Positions 1 to 4,826 of a stretch of DNA of 6,063 bases are shown one piece after another. Position 1 is the first letter of the stretch, and every line of letters starts with the position of its first letter. The stretch is from JADDRA01 sp051005375 (GTDB lineage: Bacteria > Actinomycetota > Acidimicrobiia > Acidimicrobiales > CADCSY01): positions 1-6,063 of the forward strand of contig JBPCJK010000136.1 of the NCBI GenBank assembly GCA_051005375.1, written 5' to 3'. The position numbers and the translations under genes are program-made. The notes beneath the pieces are model-generated. The model searched no databases. It was not told where the DNA came from and saw only the letters and a program-made list of their open reading frames with translations.

Positions 1-150
1 GGGCTCGGTCGGCTGGGGCTCGGTCGGCTGGGGCTCGGTCGGCTGGGGCTCGGTCGGCTGGGGCTCGGTCGGCTGGGGCTCGGTCGGCTGGGGCTCGGTC
101 GGCTGGTGCCCGGCCGCTTGAGACCCGGCGGGCTGGTGCCCGGCCATGCC
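1..150. repeat. 15-bp tandem repeat encoding QPTEP pentapeptides
   Basis: Positions 1-105 are seven perfect copies of the unit GGGCTCGGTCGGCTG. The window starts exactly in phase with the unit, so the array probably continues to the left. Positions 106-150 hold three diverged units in the same 15-base phase. Read on the reverse strand, each unit is one pentapeptide of the ABC ATPase C-terminus: the diverged copies give GMAGH, QPAGS and QAAGH, and the perfect copies give QPTEP. Because the unit is 15 bp, copy-number change keeps the reading frame. Such perfect repeats also break short-read assemblies, so the copy number here should be treated with caution. Confidence 0.95.
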
Positions 151-789
151 GTCCTCGACCACCCGGCCGCCGGCCAGGGCCACCGAGCGGCTGGCCAGGC
201 AGGCGGCCCGGTCGAGCTCGTGGCTGGCCAGCACCACCGTCGCCCCTTCGGCTACGGCATCCCCCACCAGGTCGTCGACCAGGTCACGCCCGGCGGCATC
301 GAGACCGGCGTGAGGCTCGTCGAGCAGCCATAGCCTCGGCGCCCGGACCACCAGGGCGGCCAGGGAGGCTCGTCGCCGCTGACCGGTGGACAGCCGCCCG
401 GCGGACAGCTCGCCCAACCGATGGTCGAGGCCGAGTCGAGACAGGGCGGCATCGGCGGTGTCAGTAGGCCGTCCGCAGGCTCGGGCCCAGAAGTGAAGGT
501 TGTCGGCCACCGATAGGTCGTCGTACAGGCCGGCCCCGTGGCCGAGGAGGCCGACCCGGCGCCGGACCTTCCGCCGGTCCCGGCACAGATCGTGGCCGAG
601 GACCATGGCTTCCCCTCCGACGACGGGCACCAGCCCGGCCAGGGCTCGCAGCAACGTTGTCTTGCCCGCCCCGTTGCCTCCCTTGACCAGCACCACCTCG
701 CCCTCGGCCACCAGGAGGTCGACTCCGGCCAGGGCAGGAAAACGACCGAGGAGGCAGACGGCGGAGCGGAGGTGGACCGCAGTGCCCAT
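1..789 (-). CDS. ccmA: CcmA-like ABC transporter ATP-binding protein, C-terminus cut by window edge
   Basis: The reverse strand encodes 263 codons with no stop before the window edge, so the 3' end is missing. Residues 1-215 form one ABC ATPase domain. Walker A is GGNGAGKT (37-44), the signature is LSTGQ (133-137) followed by RRR, Walker B is LWLLDEP (153-159), the D-loop is AGLD (161-164), and the switch histidine is SHE (189-191). The variant signature followed by arginines and the GHGAGLYDDLSV segment (83-94) resemble CcmA. That protein is the cytoplasmic ATPase working with CcmB/CcmC in heme handling for cytochrome c maturation. No CcmB or CcmC gene is visible; one may lie beyond the left edge. 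Residues 215-263 are a pentapeptide-repeat tail (GMAGH, QPAGS, QAAGH, then seven QPTEP). ATG 789 was chosen because the fold starts about five residues later; there is no ribosome binding site, and GTG 831 is a weaker alternative. The ABC ATPase call is very secure; the CcmA subtype is probable. Confidence 0.85.
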   Translation of the reverse strand, partial: MGTAVHLRSAVCLLGRFPALAGVDLLVAEGEVVLVKGGNGAGKTTLLRALAGLVPVVGGEAMVLGHDLCRDRRKVRRRVGLLGHGAGLYDDLSVADNLHFWARACGRPTDTADAALSRLGLDHRLGELSAGRLSTGQRRRASLAALVVRAPRLWLLDEPHAGLDAAGRDLVDDLVGDAVAEGATVVLASHELDRAACLASRSVALAGGRVVEDGMAGHQPAGSQAAGHQPTEPQPTEPQPTEPQPTEPQPTEPQPTEPQPTEP

Positions 790-847
790 GACGACGACCA
801 ACGGTACCGGGGAGGCTCTCCGACCGCCCACTTCCAGGGTGGCACGG

Positions 848-859
848 TACCTTCGAGCG
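848..859 (+). promoter_or_regulatory. Putative -10 element for leaderless sortase start
   Basis: The hexamer TACCTT (848-853) fits the TAnnnT core of an actinobacterial -10 element and is followed by 6 bases to GTG 860. This is the same geometry as at the other genes to the right. No clear -35 is seen. The octamer ACGGTACC occurs twice in this divergent gap (801-808 and 844-851), and on the reverse strand each copy gives TACCGT, which could serve the ABC ATPase gene. This is an inference from spacing only. Confidence 0.4.
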
Positions 860-1744
860 GTGGGGCTCTATCGGTTGGTCGGCGCGCTGGGGCGGGTGTT
901 GATCGCCGCCGGCGCCGTGGTCCTGCTGTTCGTGGCCTACCAGCTCTGGGGCACCGGGCTTCAGGAGCGCCAATCCCAGGACGACCTCACCCAGCAGTTC
1001 TCCCAATCCCTGCAGGCGGCTCCTGCCGCTCCCGGTGCGCCAGCCCAACCCGAACCTGGCCTCCCGCCCCCGGCCGGGGAGGCGGTGGCCATGATCCGCA
1101 TTCCCAAGATCGGGGTGGAGAAGGCGGTGGTCGAGGGTGTGGGGGTGCCCGACCTGAAGAAGGCCCCTGGCCACTACCCGGGTACGCCGTTGCCAGGCCA
1201 GCCCGGCAACGCCGCCATCGCCGGGCACCGCACCACCTACGGCGCCCCCTTCTTCGAGCTCCAGCAGCTCGAGACGGGGGATGAGATCATGGTGCGGACG
1301 CTGCAAGGGGAGTTCCGCTACCTGGTGGACCGCACCATGGTGGTCCGTCCCGACCAGGTCGAGGTCCTGGACCCGACCGAAGACACCAGGTTGACCCTCA
1401 CCACCTGCAACCCTCGCTTCAGCGCCCGCCAACGCCTGATCGTCTCGGCCGTGTTGGCGGGCGCACCGGCTCCAGCGCCACCGCCGGCCGTGGCTGCGCC
1501 GCCGTCGAACCAACCCCCTCCCGCCGTGGCCTCGGACCAAGAGCCCGGGCTGTCCGGAGAACGAGCACCCCGAGGGCCAGCCCTGGTGTGGGGTGCGTTG
1601 GCTGCGGCGGTGTGGTTGGCCATCGTCCTCCTGGCCCGGCTGTGGCGGCGGTGGCCTGCCTACCTACTGGGAGCCCCCGTGCTCCTGGTGGTGCTGTACG
1701 CCTTTTTTGAGAACGTCGCCCGACTCCTGCCAGCCAACATCTGA
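860..1744 (+). CDS. Class E sortase with N-terminal anchor and C-terminal membrane hairpin
   Basis: This is a cysteine transpeptidase that cleaves a C-terminal sorting signal of secreted proteins and attaches them to the cell wall. From GTG 860 it has 294 residues. There is one membrane helix at about 12-30, then an Ala/Pro-rich linker. The sortase domain begins near IRIPKIGV (about 79-86) and runs to about 198. Its catalytic residues are His123 (AGHRTTYGAPF), Cys183 (LTLTTCNPRFS) and Arg192 (SARQRLIV). The TTC-N-P and C+9 Arg spacing match class E, the housekeeping type of actinobacteria. A Pro/Ala linker (about 199-238) leads to two further predicted helices (about 240-261 and 268-283). An in-frame ATG at 788 would add 24 residues, but it overlaps the ABC ATPase start codon, its codons have a poorer G/C third position, and it has no promoter or ribosome site. 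No LAxTG-type substrate is encoded in the window. Confidence 0.92.
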   Translation: MGLYRLVGALGRVLIAAGAVVLLFVAYQLWGTGLQERQSQDDLTQQFSQSLQAAPAAPGAPAQPEPGLPPPAGEAVAMIRIPKIGVEKAVVEGVGVPDLKKAPGHYPGTPLPGQPGNAAIAGHRTTYGAPFFELQQLETGDEIMVRTLQGEFRYLVDRTMVVRPDQVEVLDPTEDTRLTLTTCNPRFSARQRLIVSAVLAGAPAPAPPPAVAAPPSNQPPPAVASDQEPGLSGERAPRGPALVWGALAAAVWLAIVLLARLWRRWPAYLLGAPVLLVVLYAFFENVARLLPANI

Positions 1745-1783
1745 CGTTGGCCACCATGGCGCCCGAGCCTGGTCTGACACGAC

Positions 1784-1797
1784 CCGGCGTAAGCCGG
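1784..1797. terminator. Small GUAA-loop hairpin between convergent genes
   Basis: The 79-base gap between the convergent sortase and hydrolase genes holds a 5-bp GC stem (CCGGC 1784-1788, GCCGG 1793-1797) closed by a GTAA tetraloop. There is no T-tract on either side, so it is at best a weak terminator. I see nothing else clear in this gap. Confidence 0.25.
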
Positions 1798-1823
1798 CGA
1801 CCCGCTCCGGGGCCGCCGCGACC

Positions 1824-3005
1824 TCATGCACGGGGCGGGTCTTGACCCTGGGCGGGACAGACCAAGGTAGCTCGGTCCTCACCCTTCAGCGCCGACACTC
1901 TGGCGACCGCTTCGTCCAGTCGGGCCTCGGGCAGTCGGCCGGCTTCGACGGCGGCCACGATGGCATCTCGCAGGGCTGCCGCCTTCTGGCCAGGGGTGGC
2001 GACAACCAGGTCGGCACCGGCGACGAGGGCCATTACTGCGGCCTCGGCCAGCGGCCACTGCTGGCTGATGGCTGACATGTTCAAGTCGTCGGTGACGGCC
2101 ACACCGTCGAAGCCGAACGATCGCAGGAGCCGGTAGGCGGCGGGCTCGACGCTGGCCGGAAGCGGGCCGAGGGCGGGGAAGGTCACGTGGGACAGCATCA
2201 CCGCCGGAGCGCCGGCGACGATGGCAGGCCGGAACCCGGCGTCCGCAGCCGTGACCAACTCATCGAAGGCCACCTCGGAGACCACGGGCCCTTCGTGGCT
2301 GTCGGGCAGATCCCCTTGGCCCGGAAAGTGTTTGACGGTGGCCGCCATCCCGGCCCGCCCGACCCCCTCGACGAAGGCACCGGCACGCTCCCCGGCCTCG
2401 CCCGGGGTCGAAGCGAAGGACCGGTCACCGATGGCGGCTCCAGCAGCTCCCTGCTCAGCGTCCGCGACTGGAGCGAGGACCAGATCGAAACCGAGGTCGC
2501 GCAGCGTGGCACCTCGCTCAGCGGCGACGTCGGCGATCTCGGCCAACGGTCGCTGCCCCAGCGTACGGGCGGACGGCGTGGGGCCGAGGATGGGGCGCAG
2601 CCGGGAAACACGTCCCCCCTCCTCGTCGACGCTGACGAGGAGGGGACGAGGCGCCCGCTGGCGAAGGCCGTCGATGAGGTCCCGGACCTGGGTGGCGTCC
2701 ACCACGTTGGATCCGAACATGATCACGCCGCCCACCCCGAGGGCGGACACCTCGGCCGCCCTCGCCTCCTCGGCTGTGGAGGAGTCACCAATGCCAACCA
2801 TGAGCACGGTCGCAGCCCGTGCCTCGAGCGGCGCCGGTCGGCAGGACCCGGGTTCGGAGGCTGAGGCCGAGGAAGAGGGGGCCGAGCCTTGGGCGGTCGA
2901 GGGCGACGTGGCACCTGGCCCGGGATCGACGGACGGGCCACAGGCGACCACCGCCAGGGCGACCACCGCCAAGGCGCCCACCGTCAAGGCGCCCAGCGGC
3001 GTCAC
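1824..3005 (-). CDS. NagZ-like family 3 glycoside hydrolase, predicted lipoprotein
   Basis: A 393-residue predicted beta-N-acetylglucosaminidase. In the NagZ family this enzyme removes GlcNAc from peptidoglycan fragments. Residues 1-21 are hydrophobic and end in VVA-C22, a fair lipobox, so the protein should be lipid-anchored outside the membrane. A Ser/Pro/Gly-rich spacer (about 23-55) follows, then a single GH3 barrel (about 60-375). Family motifs are VDEEGG (126-131), KHFPGQGD (225-232), the general acid/base dyad D235-S-H237, and TDDLNM with Asp306 as expected nucleophile. There is no second GH3 C-terminal domain, as in other single-domain NagZ proteins. Two oddities: the signal peptide has no Lys or Arg before its hydrophobic core, and the common KHFPGHG has Gln at position 230. 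GTG 3005 was chosen because GGGAG (3013-3009) lies just upstream and no ATG, GTG or TTG lies in frame between it and vapB. The gene is convergent with the sortase and divergent from vapB. Confidence 0.9.
   Translation of the reverse strand: MTPLGALTVGALAVVALAVVACGPSVDPGPGATSPSTAQGSAPSSSASASEPGSCRPAPLEARAATVLMVGIGDSSTAEEARAAEVSALGVGGVIMFGSNVVDATQVRDLIDGLRQRAPRPLLVSVDEEGGRVSRLRPILGPTPSARTLGQRPLAEIADVAAERGATLRDLGFDLVLAPVADAEQGAAGAAIGDRSFASTPGEAGERAGAFVEGVGRAGMAATVKHFPGQGDLPDSHEGPVVSEVAFDELVTAADAGFRPAIVAGAPAVMLSHVTFPALGPLPASVEPAAYRLLRSFGFDGVAVTDDLNMSAISQQWPLAEAAVMALVAGADLVVATPGQKAAALRDAIVAAVEAGRLPEARLDEAVARVSALKGEDRATLVCPAQGQDPPRA
2943..3000. repeat. 15-bp tandem repeat encoding the lipoprotein signal core
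   Basis: Nearly four copies of a 15-bp unit (consensus GGCGACCACCGCCAA, with later copies GGCGCCCACCGTCAA) start at 2943, 2958, 2973 and 2988. On the reverse strand they encode the hydrophobic core of the hydrolase signal peptide as pentapeptides ALTVG, ALAVV, ALAVV. The copies differ at a few bases, so it is an older array than the one at the left edge. Confidence 0.8.
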
Positions 3006-3052
3006 GAGCTCCCGAAAGTGCCTGTAGCTTGCTGGCCGCTCCTGCCAACATC

Positions 3053-3080
3053 TGATGCTTTCAATGCTAGCATCAAGTGC
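3053..3080. promoter_or_regulatory. Palindromic operator and extended -10 between hydrolase and vapB
   Basis: The site holds TGATGCT (3053-3059) and its inverted copy AGCATCA (3069-3075). Overlapping the right half is the 10-bp perfect palindrome ATGCTAGCAT (3064-3073). The palindrome contains the extended -10 pattern TGCTAGCAT on both strands. On the plus strand TAGCAT (3068-3073) is 7 bases before the vapB ATG, the spacing of a leaderless mRNA. On the minus strand TAGCAT (3069-3064) would start a message with roughly a 50-base leader for the hydrolase. VapB proteins of the ribbon-helix-helix type bind palindromes at their own promoter, so this is the likely operator. No good -35 is visible on either strand. 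Confidence 0.55.
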
Positions 3081-3311
3081 ATGCCACGGACCACCTTGGA
3101 CATCGACGCTTCGGTGCTGCGGGAGCTGAAGGGCCGGCAGCGGCGTGAGAAGAAGCCACTCGGCCAGCTTGTCTCGGAGCTGCTGGCCCAGGCTTTGGCC
3201 GAACCGGACGCCGGTGATCCCCGGCCGCTGCGCTGGACAGCGAAGCCGCTGGGGCTCAAGATCGACCTTGAGGACCGGGAAGCCGTCTGGAAGGTCCTGG
3301 ACGGACGTTGA
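3081..3311 (+). CDS. vapB: VapB-type ribbon-helix-helix antitoxin
   Basis: A 76-residue protein. Residues 1-42 fit the ribbon-helix-helix DNA-binding fold: a short beta strand (RTTLDID, 3-9), a first helix (about 11-24, rich in Arg and Lys) and a second helix (LGQLVSELLAQALAE, about 27-41). The C-terminal half (43-76) is the kind of segment that in this family wraps the toxin and blocks its active site. It likely dimerises, binds its own promoter and neutralises the VapC encoded next. The ATG at 3081 has no ribosome site and is 7 bases after TAGCAT, so the message is probably leaderless. Its stop overlaps the next start by 4 bases, giving translational coupling that sets the antitoxin:toxin ratio. 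It belongs to the RHH antitoxins paired with mycobacterial-type PIN toxins; the RNA or cell process affected cannot be told from sequence. Confidence 0.85.
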   Translation: MPRTTLDIDASVLRELKGRQRREKKPLGQLVSELLAQALAEPDAGDPRPLRWTAKPLGLKIDLEDREAVWKVLDGR

Positions 3312-3784
3312 CATCCACCGTCGACGTCAACGTGTTCGTCTACGCCGCCGACACCTCCTCCGAGCGCCATCGACGAGCCCGTCGGCTCCTCGATTGGATC
3401 GCCACCAGCCCGTCGATCGTCTACCTCTTCTGGCCGGTCCTCATCGGCTACGTGCGCATCGTGACCCATCCCGGGATCATCGAATCACCACTGGCCCTCG
3501 GCGAGGCGCTCGCTGACATCCACGACTTGAGCAGCCGGCCACAGCTCATCACCGCTGGCGAGGACTTTGGCTTCTGGCCGAACTTCTGCGACGCAGCCCT
3601 GTCGGTGTCGGCGCGGGGCAAGCTCGTGCCGGACGCCCACCTCGTCGGGCTCATGCGCACGCATGGGGTGAGGAGCATCTGGACGGCCGACCGGGACTTC
3701 CGGAAGTTCGACGGGATCGCCGCCCGGGACCCGTTCGACGACCGGTATTCGTCAACCTTCGAAGAACCATCGTCTCCTGGCTGA
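3308..3784 (+). CDS. vapC: VapC-type PIN-domain ribonuclease toxin
   Basis: A 158-residue PIN-domain protein, predicted to be a Mg2+-dependent endoribonuclease that halts translation when freed from VapB. Candidate metal ligands are Asp6 (VDVNVFVYAAD), Asp109 (LVPDAHL) and Asp128/Asp130 (TADRDF). The segments LIGYVRIVTHP (45-55) and RGKLVPDAHL (103-112) match the Mycobacterium tuberculosis-type PIN family (TIGR00028). The position that carries a conserved Glu in many VapC proteins appears to be Gly47 here; as I recall that family, Gly is usual there, so this need not mean an inactive toxin. The start is TTG 3308, which shares bases with the vapB stop (TTGA); no ribosome site is evident, so expression probably depends on re-initiation after vapB. 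The C-terminal 20 residues extend past the usual fold end and overlap a hairpin at the stop codon. The RNA target is unknown. Confidence 0.88.
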   Translation: MTSTVDVNVFVYAADTSSERHRRARRLLDWIATSPSIVYLFWPVLIGYVRIVTHPGIIESPLALGEALADIHDLSSRPQLITAGEDFGFWPNFCDAALSVSARGKLVPDAHLVGLMRTHGVRSIWTADRDFRKFDGIAARDPFDDRYSSTFEEPSSPG

Positions 3785-3792
3785 GGAGACGA
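3770..3792. terminator. Hairpin at the vapC stop codon
   Basis: A perfect 9-bp stem, TCGTCTCCT (3770-3778) with AGGAGACGA (3784-3792), has a 5-base loop that includes most of the vapC stop codon. There is no T-tract after it, so it is a U-less terminator candidate or an mRNA 3' end stabiliser for the vapBC message. Confidence 0.5.
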
Positions 3793-3815
3793 GCGACCCG
3801 GCTCGATCAGGCACA

Positions 3816-3829
3816 CGGTCGGCCGACCG
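3816..3829. promoter_or_regulatory. 14-bp perfect palindrome upstream of the SDR gene
   Basis: CGGTCGGCCGACCG (3816-3829) is perfectly self-complementary and ends 27 bases before the dehydrogenase start. This places it over the expected -35 region of the promoter whose -10 is at 3844. It could be an operator for a dimeric repressor. GC-rich palindromes also occur by chance, so this is tentative. Confidence 0.35.
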
Positions 3830-3843
3830 GCAACCGGCCAACG

Positions 3844-3856
3844 TAGGCTGCCCGGC
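3844..3856 (+). promoter_or_regulatory. Putative -10 for leaderless SDR gene
   Basis: TAGGCT (3844-3849) fits TAnnnT and is followed by exactly 7 bases to GTG 3857. No purine-rich ribosome site lies upstream of the GTG. This fixes the likely start codon and predicts a leaderless transcript. Confidence 0.5.
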
Positions 3857-4630
3857 GTGGACCCGTTTCGCCTCGACGGCAGGGCGGCGCTGGTCACCGG
3901 CGCCTCCAGGGGGATCGGTGCCGCCATCGCCCGTTCCCTCGACTGGGCGGGCGCCCGGGTGGCGCTCGCCGCCCGCAACCGGTCGGGGCTGGAGGCGGTT
4001 GCCGCCGACCTGGTGCACGACCCGGTGGTGCTCGAGGTGGATCTGGCCGACGCCGGCGCTCCTGGTGCCCTGGCCTCAGGGGCGCTCGCCACCCTCGGCC
4101 ATGTCGACGTGCTGGTGAACAACGCCGCTGTCGCCAACCGGTCGCCCACCGTCGAGCTCGACGCCGCCGTCATCGACCAGCTCTACGCCGTCAACGTTCG
4201 AGCACCACTGTTGCTCGTCGCCGCCTTGATCCCGAGCATGATCGAACGGGGACGGGGCGCGATCGTCAACCTTTCGTCGGTGTCCGGGGTGGTGGGCACG
4301 CCCAGGCGAGCGGCCTACGCAGCTACCAAGGGCGCCATCGACGCCGCCACCCGATCCTTGGCCATGGAGCTGGGACCGGCGGGAATCAGGGTGAACGCCG
4401 TCGCTCCCGGAGTGGTCGACACCGACCTCTGGGCCAAGAACAAGGTCGTCCCCGGTGTGATCGAGCGGATTGAGGGCCAGACACCCCTGCGCCGCTGGGC
4501 CCAGCCCGACGATGTCGCCGAAGTGGTCGTGTTCCTGGCCTCGGATGCCGCTCGCTTCGTCACCGGCGAGACCGTTTGCGCCGACGGCGGCATGGCCCGG
4601 TCCCTTGATCTCTACGGCGGGCCGGTGTGA
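3857..4630 (+). CDS. Classical short-chain dehydrogenase/reductase (SDR), FabG-like
   Basis: A 257-residue NAD(P)-dependent oxidoreductase of normal length for classical SDRs, cytoplasmic and probably tetrameric. The Rossmann cofactor motif is TGASRGIG (14-21). Arg40 at the end of the second strand (AARN) suggests preference for NADP(H). Asp62 (VDLAD) would contact the adenine ring. NNAA is at 88-91. The catalytic set is complete: Asn113, Ser141, Tyr154 and Lys158 (YAATK). The C-terminal part has the usual PGVVDTDL and GETVCADGG segments. The best guess is a 3-oxoacyl-ACP reductase-like or other alcohol/ketone reductase; the substrate cannot be told from the sequence. It stands alone between vapBC and the YeaQ-like genes, with its own promoter-like sequence. 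The GTG start is set by the -10 spacing and by the fold, which begins at about residue 6. Confidence 0.93.
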   Translation: MDPFRLDGRAALVTGASRGIGAAIARSLDWAGARVALAARNRSGLEAVAADLVHDPVVLEVDLADAGAPGALASGALATLGHVDVLVNNAAVANRSPTVELDAAVIDQLYAVNVRAPLLLVAALIPSMIERGRGAIVNLSSVSGVVGTPRRAAYAATKGAIDAATRSLAMELGPAGIRVNAVAPGVVDTDLWAKNKVVPGVIERIEGQTPLRRWAQPDDVAEVVVFLASDAARFVTGETVCADGGMARSLDLYGGPV

Positions 4631-4655
4631 GCTCGCTCGGCTCGAGAGCTGGTTT
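4630..4655 (+). terminator. Weak hairpin just after the SDR stop
   Basis: AGCTC (4630-4634) can pair with GAGCT (4646-4650) around an 11-base loop, followed by a short TTT (4653-4655). The stem is only 5 bp, so this is a low-confidence terminator candidate. Confidence 0.22.
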
Positions 4656-4715
4656 CTCCCGGTGTCTCATGCCGTTCAGCGACGCCCAGGAACCGGAGCA
4701 GGCGCGGCCTGGCGC

Positions 4716-4826
4716 AACGCCCGGAGTAGGCCCACCCTCCGTTCTTGCGTAACTGACTCGCGGTGAGCGCGATCCAGTTACGCCAGAACGGTGGTGGGGG
4801 CCGGAGGTGGGCATACTCCTGCCGTG
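4716..4826. repeat. Imperfect inverted duplication of the YeaQ-like gene promoter region
   Basis: The gap between the SDR and first YeaQ-like gene contains two inverted copies of one sequence. The inner arms GCGTAACTG (4747-4755) and CAGTTACGC (4775-4783) are perfect. With one mismatch they extend to CCGTTCT at 4739-4745 and its complement at 4785-4791. An outer block GGAGTA-G/T-GCCCACC (4723-4736, mirrored at 4806-4819) matches at 13 of 14 positions. The right copy has 12 extra bases between blocks, and the central spacer is 19 bases (4756-4774). The right copy contains the -10 (CATACT) and GTG start of the YeaQ-like gene. The left copy has CCTACT and GTT at the equivalent sites. The similarity stops at the start codon. 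Confidence 0.85.
4812..4823 (+). promoter_or_regulatory. Putative -10 for leaderless YeaQ-like gene
   Basis: CATACT (4812-4817) keeps the key A at position 2 and T at position 6 of a -10 element and is 6 bases before GTG 4824. It lies inside the right arm of the inverted duplication, so a protein bound to that palindrome would directly control this promoter. Confidence 0.45.

Noticed and set aside
1..105. Possible CRISPR or satellite array
   Set aside because: Units are 15 bp with no spacers and are in frame with the ABC ATPase, so it is a coding tandem repeat.
788..859. Sortase start at ATG 788
   Set aside because: Kept as an alternative only: it overlaps the ABC ATPase start, has weaker codon bias and no promoter or ribosome site at the needed spacing.
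461..1540. Long minus-strand open frame (359 residues) opposite the sortase and ABC ATPase
   Set aside because: It lies across two well-supported genes and has no recognisable domain; it is a mirror frame produced by high GC content.
2187..3055. Long plus-strand open frames opposite the hydrolase
   Set aside because: The hydrolase on the other strand carries a full set of family motifs, while these frames are low-complexity Arg/Pro/Gly/Ser sequence without motifs.
3448..4173. 241-residue minus-strand open frame across vapC and the SDR
   Set aside because: Both plus-strand genes have catalytic motifs; this frame is Ala/Ser/Arg-rich and spans the terminator-like hairpin.
4669..4752. Small open frame of 27 codons starting MPFSDAQEPEQ
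   Set aside because: No ribosome site or promoter spacing is seen, and it runs into the inverted duplication; there is not enough support to call a gene.
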